64,000 bases of DNA, taken from the NCBI RefSeq assembly GCF_018919205.1, contig NZ_JAHLQN010000001.1:2294001-2358000 (forward strand), given 5' to 3'. The number at the start of each line of letters is the position of its first letter. Position 1 is the stretch's first letter. Source of the DNA: Dysosmobacter acutus. Its GTDB lineage: Bacteria; Bacillota; Clostridia; Oscillospirales; Oscillospiraceae. A model generated the notes under the pieces. It was given only the letters and a program-made list of their open reading frames with translations, did not search any database and was not told the origin of the DNA. The translations under genes were made by a program, and so were the position numbers. Shown here piece after piece: positions 1-8,777 of this stretch.

Positions 1-142
1 CCTTGGTGGAGGTTTCCATCCCCACGTCCGCTAAGATCAGCATTTCCTCCAAGTCGTCAAAAAACGCCTCGTCGTCCGGGGAAATGGAATAGCCGATGAT
101 GTCCTCCTGCCAGATTTTTTTCAGTTTGCTAAAAAAGCCCAT
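1..142 (-). CDS. ftsY: FtsY, signal recognition particle receptor (N-terminal part only)
   Basis: The first 47 codons are in the window and the rest lies beyond base 1. FtsY is the GTPase docking receptor that brings SRP-ribosome complexes to the membrane. The translation starts MGFFSKLKKIWQ and continues through an acidic stretch ending LEEMLILADVGMETS, which resembles the start of the FtsY N domain (a helical bundle before the GTPase domain, which is not visible). The position directly downstream of smc on the same strand, 94 bases away, is the conserved smc-ftsY order of Firmicutes. Only the family-typical start and the context support the call. Confidence 0.85.
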   Translation of the reverse strand, partial: MGFFSKLKKIWQEDIIGYSISPDDEAFFDDLEEMLILADVGMETSTK

Positions 143-236
143 ACGTCCGCTCCTCAGTTTCAATGGATTCTGCTTCAATAAAAGGATCACTCTTAAGTAT
201 TCCCGGCCAAGCTCCGGGAGAACCGCAGAATTCTTC

Positions 237-3200
237 TTACCGGATCTTCAGTTCCTTGGCCAGATCGTTTAAATTGATGGTCAAAATCTTGCTGACGCCC
301 CGCTCCTGCATGGTCACGCCGTAGAGCACATCCGCCTCTTCCATGGTGCCCCGGCGGTGGGTGATGACGATGAACTGGGTGCGTCCGGCGATGCGCCGCA
401 TGTATTTTGCAAAGCGGGTGACGTTGGCGTCGTCCAGTGCCGCCTCGATCTCATCCATTACGCAAAATGGCGTGGGATGTACCTTCAATATGGAGAAATA
501 CAGCGCAATGGCCACAAAGGCCTTCTCTCCGCCGGAGAGCAACGTGATGGTCTTCAGGCTCTTCCCCGGCGGCTGGACCTTGATGTCGATGCCGCAGTTC
601 AGGATATCCTCCTCGTCCTCCAGCTCCAGCCGTGCCTGGCCGCCGCCGAAGAGCTCCAGAAACGTCTCCTGAAAGCTCTCGTTGAGCAGCTTGAACTGCT
701 CGGCGAAAATCCCGGTCATCTCCCGGGTGATCTCGTCGATGATCCCGGCCAGCTCCTCCTTGGCCCGCTCCACGTCGTCCCGCTGGCCGGAGAGGTAGGT
801 ATAGCGGGTGTTGACCCGTCCAAACTCCTCGATGGCGCCGATGTTGGGCGTGCCCAGGGAGCCGATCTCCCTCTTGAGCTCGCCGATGCGGCGGTTGGCC
901 CTATGCAGGCTCTCCAATTCGATGCGCTGGGCCTGGGCGTCGGAGTGGCTGAGCTCGTAGTGCTCCCACAGCCGGTCCAGAATCTGCTTCTCCTCCAGAG
1001 CGGAGGTGGCGATCTTCTGCTCCAGGCGGGAGGCGGAGCGCTCCAGATTCAGCAGCGTCTCATTCATCTCCTGCCCCGCCCTGTTCCTTGCGGTGCGCTC
1101 GGCCTCCAGGGCGATCTTCTCCTCATTGATGGCGCCCAGCCGCTGCTGGAGGGACTGGCTCTGCCCGCGCAGCGCCCCGACCGCGCCGTCGTGCAGGGCG
1201 ATCTCCCCCTCGGCCTCGGCGATGGTCTTTTCATACCGGGCCTTCAGCTGCTCCTTCTCTCCCTGGTCGCCGGACATCTGAGACTGGAGACGCCGCAGAT
1301 CCTCAAGGGACCGCTCCGTAACCTCCCGCTCGGCGTTGAGGGCCGCGAGGCCGGATTTTCGCTGGCTGATGGACTCCGCCAAGGTGCCGCTGCGCTCCAA
1401 AAGCTCCGACTGGCCGGAGAGCTGCTCCTCCGCCTGGGAGCGGTATTGGGCGGCCAGGCCGTCCTGGCGGGCCGTCTCCTGTTCAATCGCCTCGGCCCGG
1501 GCCCGGTTGTCCTCCAGCCTGCCCCGCACGGAGGCCAATTCTCCCTCAAAGGTTTCGCAGCTGCTTTTCAGACTGTCGATCAAAATTGCATAGTGGTTCC
1601 CGCTGCCCTCCAGTCGCAGCACTTCGTCCTCCGCCTGGCGCTTTTGCCCCTCGGCAACCTCCACCTCGTACTGGGCGGCGGAGAGCTCCCGGCCGGCGCT
1701 TTCCTCATCGGCCCGGGCCTGCTCCAATTTCTGGTGCAGCGCCCCGGCCTGGGACTTAAGCCGCTTGAGCTCTCCCGCCCGGCTGAGCACGCCGGCATTG
1801 CGGCTGACGCTGCCGCCGGTCATGGAGCCGCCCCGGTTGATGACCTGTCCGTCTAACGTCACGATGCGGAACCGGTTCTGATACTTCCTTGCCATGGCGA
1901 TGCCGCAGTCCAGGTCCTCCACCACCACGGTGCGGCCCAGCAGATTCAGGAAAATCCCACTGTATTGGGGATCAAAGCGCACCAGATTGGAGGCTATGCC
2001 CACAAAGCCGTATTCGCTCTCCACCCGCGGCTCCCGTAGCTCCTCTCCCCGGATGGCGGAGAGGGGCAGGAAGGTGGCGCGGCCACCGTCGCGCTGCTTC
2101 AGGTAGCCGATGGCGGACTTGGCGTCCTCCTCCCGGTCCACCACGATATTCTGCAGGCCCGCTCCCAGGGCGATCTCAATGGCCACGGAGTAAGCTTCCT
2201 CCGTGTTCATCAGGCTTGCCACCGGGCCGTGGATGCCCCGCAGGGACCCCTGCATCACCATGCGCACCGCCTTGGAAAAGCCCTCGTACTCCTTTTCCAT
2301 CTCTTCAAGGAGGCGGATGCGGTTGTCCATTGCCCCCGCGTCCATGGTCAGCTTCATCCGCCTGTCCGTGGCTTCCTTGTGACGGCGCTTGCGCTCGGCC
2401 ATCTTCATGGCGTGTCCGGCGATGATGTTGGAGACGGCGGTGGCCTCCTCCTTCGCCTCCTCCAGGGCGCGCCGGTTTTCCCGGGCCTCCTGCTCACTCT
2501 GGCGCAGCCGCTCTTGGGCGGAGGCAAGCTCCCCTTCTATCGCGGCGGCACGCTCGCCAAGCTCCCGGCTCTCCGCCGCAAGGGCGGAGGACTCCGCCCG
2601 GCACTCTGAGGCCGCGGCCACGGCAATGGCCTCCCGGGCCCGCAGTGCCTCCGCCCGAGACTGCCTGCCGCCCGCCAGGCGGGAGGCCTCCTCCGCCTGG
2701 CTCAACAGCTCCTCCAATTCCTGCCGGAGAAGGGCGGCCTGGGCGTCGATGGCCGCGATACGGCTGGTCTGCTCGTCGATCTGGGACTGCATCCCGCCGG
2801 ATCGCTCCTCCTGCTCGGCAAGCTCCCGGTCGATGCGCTCAATGGTCTCCTCAGCGTGGCGGATGTTGGAGCGGAGGACGGCGACGCCGGCCTCCTCATC
2901 ATGGATCTTCGTCTCCAGCTCCGAAATTTGACCACGGACCTGCTCCGCCTCGATGTCCTTTTGCTGCATATCCGCGCCACAGCGCTCCGACTGGGCGTAG
3001 AGCGCGTTCAGCTCCTCCCGGGCCCGGTCCCGCTGGGCCTGCGCCTCGTGGAAATCCGATTCCAGCTGCCGCGCGCCCGCCTTCAGCGTCTCCAGGTTCT
3101 CCAGCCAGACGGAGATCTCCAAAACGCGCATCTCATCCCGGAGCACCAGGTAGCGCTTGGCCTTTTCCGCCTGGTCCCGCAGCGGCTCCACCTGGAGCTC

Positions 3201-3800
3201 CAGCTCGGCGATCTTGTCGTTGATGCGCACCAGGTTCTCCTCCGTGCGCTCCAACTTGCGCTCCGACTCCTCCTTGCGGTGGCGGTATTTGGAGATGCCC
3301 GCTGCCTCCTCAAAGACCTCCCGGCGCTCACCGCTCTTGACGGACAAAATCTCGTCGATTTTGCCCTGCCCGATGATGGAGTAGCCCTCCCGGCCCATGC
3401 CGGTATCTAAAAAAAGCTCGTATACGTCCCTGAGCCGGACGCTTTGACGGTTGATGTAGTATTCGGATTCGCCGCTGCGGTAATAGCGCCGGGTGACGGC
3501 CACTTCCGCCTCGTCCATGGTGGGGAAGATATGCTCGGTATTGTCGATGACCAGCGTGACCTGGGCAAAGCCCACCTGGCCCCGCTTTTCCGTACCCCCG
3601 AAGATCACATCCTCCATCTTGGCGCCCCGCAGGCTCTTGGTGCTCTGCTCCCCCATCACCCAGCGGATGGCGTCGGAGATGTTGGACTTACCGCTGCCGT
3701 TGGGTCCCACAATGGCGGTGATGTCCTCTCCAAAATTCAGGACGGTCTTGTCCGGAAACGATTTGAAGCCTTGTATCTCCAGCGCCTTGAGTAAATGCAT
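237..3800 (-). CDS. smc: SMC chromosome segregation ATPase
   Basis: Full-length 1187-residue SMC, the ring-shaped ATPase that compacts and segregates the chromosome with ScpA and ScpB. Visible parts: Walker A GPNGSGKS at residues 32-39, a long coiled coil, a hinge at roughly 510-680 with the glycine-rich DGQVINRGGSMTGG, a second coiled coil, then the signature LSGGEKAF and Walker B FCVMDEIEAALDD near the C-terminus. The start at 3800 was chosen over an in-frame upstream ATG at 3866 because it follows an AGGTG ribosome binding site and gives the standard MHLLKALEIQGFKSF opening. It is followed by ftsY. rnc, which often precedes smc in Firmicutes, is not present upstream. Confidence 0.97.
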   Translation of the reverse strand: MHLLKALEIQGFKSFPDKTVLNFGEDITAIVGPNGSGKSNISDAIRWVMGEQSTKSLRGAKMEDVIFGGTEKRGQVGFAQVTLVIDNTEHIFPTMDEAEVAVTRRYYRSGESEYYINRQSVRLRDVYELFLDTGMGREGYSIIGQGKIDEILSVKSGERREVFEEAAGISKYRHRKEESERKLERTEENLVRINDKIAELELQVEPLRDQAEKAKRYLVLRDEMRVLEISVWLENLETLKAGARQLESDFHEAQAQRDRAREELNALYAQSERCGADMQQKDIEAEQVRGQISELETKIHDEEAGVAVLRSNIRHAEETIERIDRELAEQEERSGGMQSQIDEQTSRIAAIDAQAALLRQELEELLSQAEEASRLAGGRQSRAEALRAREAIAVAAASECRAESSALAAESRELGERAAAIEGELASAQERLRQSEQEARENRRALEEAKEEATAVSNIIAGHAMKMAERKRRHKEATDRRMKLTMDAGAMDNRIRLLEEMEKEYEGFSKAVRMVMQGSLRGIHGPVASLMNTEEAYSVAIEIALGAGLQNIVVDREEDAKSAIGYLKQRDGGRATFLPLSAIRGEELREPRVESEYGFVGIASNLVRFDPQYSGIFLNLLGRTVVVEDLDCGIAMARKYQNRFRIVTLDGQVINRGGSMTGGSVSRNAGVLSRAGELKRLKSQAGALHQKLEQARADEESAGRELSAAQYEVEVAEGQKRQAEDEVLRLEGSGNHYAILIDSLKSSCETFEGELASVRGRLEDNRARAEAIEQETARQDGLAAQYRSQAEEQLSGQSELLERSGTLAESISQRKSGLAALNAEREVTERSLEDLRRLQSQMSGDQGEKEQLKARYEKTIAEAEGEIALHDGAVGALRGQSQSLQQRLGAINEEKIALEAERTARNRAGQEMNETLLNLERSASRLEQKIATSALEEKQILDRLWEHYELSHSDAQAQRIELESLHRANRRIGELKREIGSLGTPNIGAIEEFGRVNTRYTYLSGQRDDVERAKEELAGIIDEITREMTGIFAEQFKLLNESFQETFLELFGGGQARLELEDEEDILNCGIDIKVQPPGKSLKTITLLSGGEKAFVAIALYFSILKVHPTPFCVMDEIEAALDDANVTRFAKYMRRIAGRTQFIVITHRRGTMEEADVLYGVTMQERGVSKILTINLNDLAKELKIR

Positions 3801-3944
3801 GCTTTCACCTCTGTCTGTCAGCTTCAATGGAAAAGCAGGCCCTGTTCCAGCCCGCCTTTGATCCATGCGCCTGATTTCATACCCGGTTTTCCTGAAAGTA
3901 AAGTCTTTTACGCAGTTTTCCCAGGCAAACGGATCATCTTGGTC

Positions 3945-3973
3945 ATTATAGCGGAGGTCCGCACCCCGGTCAA
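3945..3973 (-). promoter_or_regulatory. Sigma-A promoter for smc-ftsY
   Basis: On the minus strand TTGACC (3973-3968) and TATAAT (3950-3945) are separated by exactly 17 bases. Transcription would begin near 3938, giving a leader of about 138 bases before smc. The rest of the 3801-4134 gap is AT-richer non-coding sequence in which I see no gene. Confidence 0.75.
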
Positions 3974-4134
3974 GCCGCTTTGCCGCCGGGCGTTTTCCGC
4001 TTTTATTGCAGGATAATATTGTATTTTACCACACCGGCCCTGTGATTTCCACAAAAATGCACTCTATTTTCCAACTATTTGCGCTTTCCGCTTCTGCCCA
4101 AACCGCCCGCCGACGGATTTTTTTCATTGAGGGC

Positions 4135-4162
4135 TTGACAAAGTTTATATCTTGCATATAAT
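4135..4162 (+). promoter_or_regulatory. Sigma-A promoter of the metal-resistance operon
   Basis: TTGACA (4135-4140) and TATAAT (4157-4162) are both perfect consensus boxes with a 16-base spacer. They lie just before the ArsR-type operator and gene, so the default state is strong expression held down by the repressor. Confidence 0.85.
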
Positions 4163-4163
4163 G

Positions 4164-4189
4164 AACATATGAACAATCATTCATTTGTT
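4164..4189 (+). promoter_or_regulatory. ArsR/SmtB-type operator palindrome
   Basis: Inverted repeat with arms AACA-T-ATGAA and TTCAT-T-TGTT around a 6-base centre; nine of ten arm positions pair. It resembles known SmtB/CadC operators (TGAA/TTCA half sites) and covers the predicted transcription start and the run-up to the ribosome binding site, so a bound repressor would block initiation. Confidence 0.7.
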
Positions 4190-4202
4190 AGGAGGCGATC
4201 CC

Positions 4203-4565
4203 ATGGAAGACCAGTATAATGTGGAGTGCTGTGACTTTATCCACGCCCACGAGGACATCGTGGAGCGGGTCCGCAAGGAGCTGCCCAGTGAGGATGCGCT
4301 CTACGACCTGACGGAGCTGTTTCGCATTTTCGGCGATTCCACCCGCGTCCGCATCCTATATGTGCTCTTTGAGGCGGAGATGTGCGTGTGCGACATCGCC
4401 CAGCTTCTGGGGCTCACCCAGTCCGCCATTTCCCATCAGCTCCGGGCGCTGAAAAACGCCAGGCTGGTCAAATCCCGCCGGGAGGGCAAGACGGTGTTTT
4501 ACTCTTTAGCGGATGACCACGTGAAAACCATCATCGACCAGGGAATTGAGCACGTTTCCGAGTAA
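4203..4565 (+). CDS. ArsR/CadC-family metal-sensing repressor
   Basis: A 120-residue winged-helix repressor that should leave DNA when it binds metal. Two metal sites seen in this family are both intact. The CadC-like alpha3N site is offered by Cys9/Cys10 and the CVC pair Cys61/Cys63. The alpha5 site is complete as Asp104, His106, His117 and Glu120, i.e. the DxH-x10-HxxE pattern. The DNA-reading helix is LTQSAISHQLRALKNARLV. The start at ATG 4203 follows AGGAGG. It is the first gene of an operon with an HMA chaperone and a P1B-ATPase, so Cd/Zn/Pb sensing with autoregulation through the operator just upstream is likely. Confidence 0.92.
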   Translation: MEDQYNVECCDFIHAHEDIVERVRKELPSEDALYDLTELFRIFGDSTRVRILYVLFEAEMCVCDIAQLLGLTQSAISHQLRALKNARLVKSRREGKTVFYSLADDHVKTIIDQGIEHVSE

Positions 4566-4601
4566 ATTCAAATTTTTATTGATAAATGAGGAGGAACCCA
4601 C

Positions 4602-4820
4602 ATGAAAAAGCGCTACAACCTGACCGATCTGGACTGTGCCAACTGCGCGGCGAAAATGGAGAATGCCATCAGGAAAATCGACGGCGTACACGACGCCGCC
4701 GTCAGCTTTATGACCCAGAAGCTGACCATCGAGGCCGATGACGCCCGCTTTGACGAAATACTCAAGGAGGTCGTGGCCATCTGCAAAAAGGTGGAGCCGG
4801 ACTGTGTGATCCATGTGTGA
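4602..4820 (+). CDS. Heavy-metal-associated (HMA) domain protein
   Basis: A free-standing 72-residue ferredoxin-fold metal chaperone with the metal loop DCANCA (Cys12, Cys15) followed by the usual helix. The loop has DC rather than the MTC of copper chaperones; LDCANC is the form seen in the N-terminal domains of Zn/Cd/Pb ATPases. The next gene encodes such an ATPase without an N-terminal HMA domain, so this protein probably does that job in trans. Ribosome binding site GAGGAGG precedes the ATG. Confidence 0.88.
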   Translation: MKKRYNLTDLDCANCAAKMENAIRKIDGVHDAAVSFMTQKLTIEADDARFDEILKEVVAICKKVEPDCVIHV

Positions 4821-4980
4821 TGCGCTCCGCGGCTGATCTCCAGCCGAAAGCGGCCGGCCCCGCGCTCCGGCTGGCTCCATGGCGCCGGCAAGCTCCGGCA
4901 CCGTCTGTCTGCCTGGCGGGCCAACGCCGAACATCCGCTTCCGTTATTCGGAGGCGAAATCCACTTTCGGAGGAACCTGT

Positions 4981-6942
4981 ATGAGCAAAAAGCAAAAGAA
5001 GATGCTGACCCGCATCCTTACATCGGCGGTACTGCTGATCCTTGTCAAGCTGCTGCCTGTCATCTCCCTCCCGGCTTCCGTCCCTCTCCTCTCCCTCAGT
5101 CACACAGCCCCGGACGGCACGGCGGCCTTTACTCTGAGCCGCTGGCCTTTGTACCTGATTCCCTATCTCATCATCGGATGGGATGTGCTTTGGCGGGCCG
5201 TACGCAACATTGCTCACGGCCAGGTTTTTGACGAAAACTTTCTGATGGCGCTGGCCACGGTGGGCGCTTTCGCCACCGCGGAATACGCCGAGGCCGTGTT
5301 CGTCATGCTGTTCTACCAGGTGGGCGAGCTGTTCCAGGACTATGCGGTGGGCAAATCCCGCCAGTCCATTGCCTCCCTGATGGACATCCGCCCGGACTAC
5401 GCCAACCTGGAGGAGGACGGCCAGCTGAGTCAGGTGGACCCTGAGGAGGTGTCTGTGGGCGCCATTGTCGTGGTAAAGCCCGGCGAACGGGTGCCCTTGG
5501 ACGGCACCGTGGTGTCGGGCAGCTCCGCCCTGGACACCGCCGCTCTGACCGGGGAATCCGTGCCCCGGGACGTGATGCCCGGCGACGCGGTGATCAGCGG
5601 CTGCGTCAACCAGACCGGCGTGCTTCGGATTCAGGTCACCCGGGAGAGCAGCGAGTCCACTGTGTCCAAAATCCTGGATCTGGTGGAGAATGCCAGTGAG
5701 AAAAAGTCCGCCAGTGAAAATTTCATCACCCGCTTTGCCCGGTACTACACGCCCTGTGTGGTTGCGGCGGCGGCGCTGCTCTTTCTCCTTCCCTCCGCCG
5801 TTCTTGCCCTGGCGCCGGACAGCGCGCTGCCCGCGTTCCTATCAGGCACCGTGTGGTCCGACTGGCTCCACCGGGCGCTGATCTTCCTTGTGATCTCCTG
5901 CCCCTGCGCTCTGGTGATCTCCGTGCCTCTCAGCTTTTTCGGCGGCATCGGCGGCGCTTCCAAATGCGGCATCCTGGTCAAGGGCAGCAACTACTTAGAG
6001 GCGCTGGCCAACACGGAGACCGTTATCTTTGACAAAACCGGCACGCTGACCCGCGGCACCTTCTCCGTCACCGCCATCCATCCGGAGTCCGGCCTGAAAG
6101 CGGAGCAGCTCCTGGAGTACGCCGCTCTTGCGGAGTACTATTCCGACCACCCCATCTCCCTCTCTCTGAAGGCCGCCTGCAAGGCGGAGCCGGACCCGGC
6201 CCGGGTATCCGACGTGGAGGAGATCGCCGGCCACGGCGTATGCGCCTGCGTCGACGGCAAACGGGTCTGCGCGGGCAACAGCCGCCTGATGAACCGCCAG
6301 CACATTGCCTTTCAGCCCTGCGAACTGCCTGGCACCATCGTCCATGTGACGGTGGACGGCGTTTACGCCGGCCACATCCTCATCGCCGACCAGCCCAAGG
6401 AAGACGCGAAAGACGCCATCGCCGACCTGAAGGCCGGCGGCGTCCGCAAGACCGTGATGCTCACCGGCGACTCCAGGGCCACAGCGGAGGCCATCGCCTC
6501 GGAACTGGGGATCGATGAATACCATGCCGAGCTGCTGCCCGCCGACAAGGTGGAGTGGATGGAACGGCTGCTGGCCGATAAAAGCCCCGGCGGCAAGGTT
6601 GCCTTTGTGGGCGACGGCATCAACGACGCCCCTGTCCTGACCCGCTCCGACATCGGCATTGCCATGGGCGCCCTGGGGTCCGACGCGGCCATCGAGGCCG
6701 CCGACATCGTGCTGATGGACGACAAGCCCTCCAAGATTGCAACAGCCATGCGGATTTCCCGCAAGACGCTGCGCATCGTCAAGCAGAACATCTGGTTCGC
6801 CCTGGGCGTTAAGGCCGCCGTGCTTGCGTTGGGCGCCTTCGGCGCGGCCACCATGTGGGAGGCTGTATTCGCCGACGTGGGCGTTGCCTTCCTTGCCATT
6901 TTAAACGCCACCCGGGCCCTCCGCGTGGAGGAGTTCCGATAG
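4981..6942 (+). CDS. Zn/Cd/Pb-exporting P1B-type ATPase (CadA/ZntA family)
   Basis: A 653-residue heavy-metal pump of the cytoplasmic membrane. Visible in order: hydrophobic N-terminal segments (residues 10-70), actuator motif TGES (190-193), the transmembrane metal motif CPC (307-309) in ISCPCALVIS, phosphorylation site DKTGTLT (Asp351), and the hinge GDGINDAP. CPC plus the CadC-like repressor favours divalent soft metals rather than copper, although CPC alone does not exclude copper. There is no N-terminal HMA domain; that is encoded by the preceding gene. The start at 4981 follows GGAGGAACCTGT; an in-frame ATG at 4879 lacks a site and has unlikely coding sequence. Confidence 0.93.
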   Translation: MSKKQKKMLTRILTSAVLLILVKLLPVISLPASVPLLSLSHTAPDGTAAFTLSRWPLYLIPYLIIGWDVLWRAVRNIAHGQVFDENFLMALATVGAFATAEYAEAVFVMLFYQVGELFQDYAVGKSRQSIASLMDIRPDYANLEEDGQLSQVDPEEVSVGAIVVVKPGERVPLDGTVVSGSSALDTAALTGESVPRDVMPGDAVISGCVNQTGVLRIQVTRESSESTVSKILDLVENASEKKSASENFITRFARYYTPCVVAAAALLFLLPSAVLALAPDSALPAFLSGTVWSDWLHRALIFLVISCPCALVISVPLSFFGGIGGASKCGILVKGSNYLEALANTETVIFDKTGTLTRGTFSVTAIHPESGLKAEQLLEYAALAEYYSDHPISLSLKAACKAEPDPARVSDVEEIAGHGVCACVDGKRVCAGNSRLMNRQHIAFQPCELPGTIVHVTVDGVYAGHILIADQPKEDAKDAIADLKAGGVRKTVMLTGDSRATAEAIASELGIDEYHAELLPADKVEWMERLLADKSPGGKVAFVGDGINDAPVLTRSDIGIAMGALGSDAAIEAADIVLMDDKPSKIATAMRISRKTLRIVKQNIWFALGVKAAVLALGAFGAATMWEAVFADVGVAFLAILNATRALRVEEFR

Positions 6943-6961
6943 GCGCGTTGTGAAAAGAAGA

Positions 6962-6994
6962 AGCATCCGGCGTTTACTCCGCCGGATGCTTTTT
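6962..6994. terminator. Bidirectional intrinsic terminator
   Basis: Eleven-base perfect stem AGCATCCGGCG / CGCCGGATGCT around TTTACTC, followed by a T run on the plus strand. It ends the metal operon; the minus-strand stop codon of the tepA-like gene lies in its loop, so it serves the convergent gene as well. Confidence 0.85.
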
Positions 6995-7699
6995 CTCATC
7001 AATTTGTCCATAAAGGCACTCCAGCGCCTCGGAAAGCCCGCCCACATGGTCGATCAGCCCCAGGCTCACCGCCTCCTCGCCGTAGAGCACGCTGCCCACA
7101 TCCGCCGCCATCTCACCGGTTTTGAGCATCAGCTCCAGAAATTTTTTCTCGCTGATGTGGGAGTTTTTGCAGACGAACTTCACAATCCGCTCCTGCAGCC
7201 GGTCAAAATAATTGTAGGTCTGGGGCGCGGCGATCATGGTCCCGTTCATGCGCACCGGATGAATGGTCATGGAGGCCGAGGGCACGGCAAAGCTCACCTT
7301 GGCCGATACCGCCAGCGGCACGCCGATGGAGTGGCTGCCGCCCAACACCAGGGAAACTGTGGGCTTTTGCATGCCGGAGATCAGCTCCGCGATGCCAAGG
7401 CCCGCCTCCACATCCCCGCCCACTGTGTTGAGCAGGAGCAGCAGCCCGTCGATGTCCTCTGACTCCTCCAAGGAGGCCAGCAGCGGCATCACATGTTCAT
7501 ACTTTGTGGTCTTTGTATTTTGATTGAGAACCATGTGGCCCTCCACCTGTCCCACGATGGTCAGGCAGTGGATGGCGCCATGGCTGTTTCGCGTGGTGGC
7601 GCTGCCCATGTCCACGATCTGCTGCTGCCAGCGCTCCGGCGCCTCTTTCTTCTCCCCGTCGCCGCTCTCCGGGGTCACTTCCTTCGTCTTGTCTGCCAA
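6974..7699 (-). CDS. TepA/ClpP-like serine peptidase
   Basis: A 241-residue member of the ClpP fold family closest to TepA (translocation-enhancing peptidase) of Bacillus. The nucleophile serine is in GGSHSIGVPLA and the catalytic histidine in MTIHPVRM, with the glycine-rich NTVGGDVEAGL strand-helix before them. The N-terminal 25 residues are charged and not signal-like, so the enzyme is probably cytoplasmic or membrane associated. Translation starts at a TTG codon 8 bases after GGAGGG. It is divergent from proC. TepA-like proteins are known to promote protein export or to degrade signal peptides, but the substrate here is unknown. Confidence 0.85.
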   Translation of the reverse strand: MADKTKEVTPESGDGEKKEAPERWQQQIVDMGSATTRNSHGAIHCLTIVGQVEGHMVLNQNTKTTKYEHVMPLLASLEESEDIDGLLLLLNTVGGDVEAGLGIAELISGMQKPTVSLVLGGSHSIGVPLAVSAKVSFAVPSASMTIHPVRMNGTMIAAPQTYNYFDRLQERIVKFVCKNSHISEKKFLELMLKTGEMAADVGSVLYGEEAVSLGLIDHVGGLSEALECLYGQIDEKKHPAE

Positions 7700-7759
7700 A
7701 ACAATCCCTCCTTAATGATCCTCCTTAGGATGAACCGTTTGTCAGAAAATAAACCAAAC

Positions 7760-7787
7760 TTGCAAACGCTTTTCAATCTGCTATACT
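7760..7787 (+). promoter_or_regulatory. Sigma-A promoter of proC
   Basis: TTGCAA (7760-7765), 16-base spacer, TATACT (7782-7787). The leader contains a perfect 16-base palindrome AGCGGGCGCGCCCGCT at 7812-7827, just before the ribosome binding site GGAGG. No T run follows it, so it is not a terminator; it could modulate translation or be bound by a protein. Confidence 0.65.
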
Positions 7788-7846
7788 GAATTCCGGGAAT
7801 TTTAAGAATAAAGCGGGCGCGCCCGCTGAAACTGGAGGAGTTTTCT

Positions 7847-8650
7847 ATGGCAATTTTAGGCTTCATCGGCACCGGCAACATGGGGACCGCCCTGGCCACG
7901 GCGGCCTGCAAGACCGTTTCCGCAGATCAGGTTCTCCTGGCCAACCGCACCCGGTCCAAGGCGGAATCGCTGGCCGTCAAGTTGGGGTGCCGGGTATCCG
8001 ACAACGAGACCATCGCAAGACAGGCGGAGTACATCTTCTTAGGCGTCAAGCCCCAGATGACCGAGGACCTGCTCTCCGGCATCGCCCCCATTCTGAAGGA
8101 GCGAGGCGACGGCTTTATTCTGGTGTCCATGGCTCCGGGACTGACCACCGCGGATATCCGGCGTCTGGCCGGGGGAAGCTATCCGGTGCTTCGCATCATG
8201 CCCAACACGCCCTCCTCCATCGGCGAGGGGATGATCCTGTACGCTCCCGGCGAGGGTGTGGACGGTGAACGGACGGAGGAGTTCCTCTCCCTCATGGCCG
8301 GAGCCGGCCTTTTCTGCCGGCTGCCGGAGCGTCTCATCGACGCGGGCAGCGCCGTGTCCGGCTGCGGCCCCGCTTTTGTAAACCTCTTTGTGGAGGCCAT
8401 GGCCGACGGAGGCGTGGCCTGCGGCCTGCCCCGGGCTCAGGCGCTGGAGATGGCCGCGCAGATGACCGCCGGCACCGCCCGGCTGATCCTTGCGACAGGC
8501 GATCACCCAGGCGTCCTCAAGGACGCGGTCTGCTCCCCCGGAGGCAGCACCATTCAAGGGGTGCGTACCCTGGAACAGGGCGCCTTCCGGGCCACGGTGA
8601 TGGACGCGGTCATCGCCGCGTACGAAAAAAACCAGTCCTTGGGTAAGTAA
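7847..8650 (+). CDS. proC: Pyrroline-5-carboxylate reductase
   Basis: 267 residues; catalyses the last step of proline synthesis, NAD(P)H-dependent reduction of pyrroline-5-carboxylate. The N-terminal Rossmann motif is GFIGTGNMGTAL, and the C-terminal helical dimerisation domain carries the family signature around VSGCGPAFVNLF and SPGGSTIQGV. Length is standard. The ATG follows TGGAGGAGTTTTCT. Monocistronic, with its own promoter and terminator. Confidence 0.97.
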   Translation: MAILGFIGTGNMGTALATAACKTVSADQVLLANRTRSKAESLAVKLGCRVSDNETIARQAEYIFLGVKPQMTEDLLSGIAPILKERGDGFILVSMAPGLTTADIRRLAGGSYPVLRIMPNTPSSIGEGMILYAPGEGVDGERTEEFLSLMAGAGLFCRLPERLIDAGSAVSGCGPAFVNLFVEAMADGGVACGLPRAQALEMAAQMTAGTARLILATGDHPGVLKDAVCSPGGSTIQGVRTLEQGAFRATVMDAVIAAYEKNQSLGK

Positions 8651-8654
8651 GATG

Positions 8655-8690
8655 AACGCCCGCCGGAAATTATTCCGGCGGGCGTTTTTC
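8655..8690 (+). terminator. proC terminator
   Basis: Perfect 14-base stem AACGCCCGCCGGAA / TTCCGGCGGGCGTT with loop ATTA and a following T run, four bases after the proC stop codon. Confidence 0.9.
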
Positions 8691-8712
8691 CCTTTTGCGC
8701 ACAGGTTTCTCC

Positions 8713-8741
8713 TTGACATGCCTCGAGTTTCAAGGTATGCT
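8713..8741 (+). promoter_or_regulatory. Promoter of the PadR operon
   Basis: TTGACA (8713-8718) and TATGCT (8736-8741) with a 17-base spacer. Just downstream an inverted repeat ATACAT (8742-8747) N9 ATGTAT (8757-8762) covers the expected start site and may be the operator for the PadR protein encoded next. Confidence 0.7.
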
Positions 8742-8777
8742 ATACATAGAGAATCGATGTATGAAAGGAGCTTGCCT

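Noticed and set aside
357-1856. Long open frame on the plus strand (about 500 codons) opposite smc
   Set aside because: The minus strand encodes a complete SMC protein. The plus-strand product is a low-complexity Leu/Gly/Ala-rich translation of GC-rich antisense sequence with no ribosome site.
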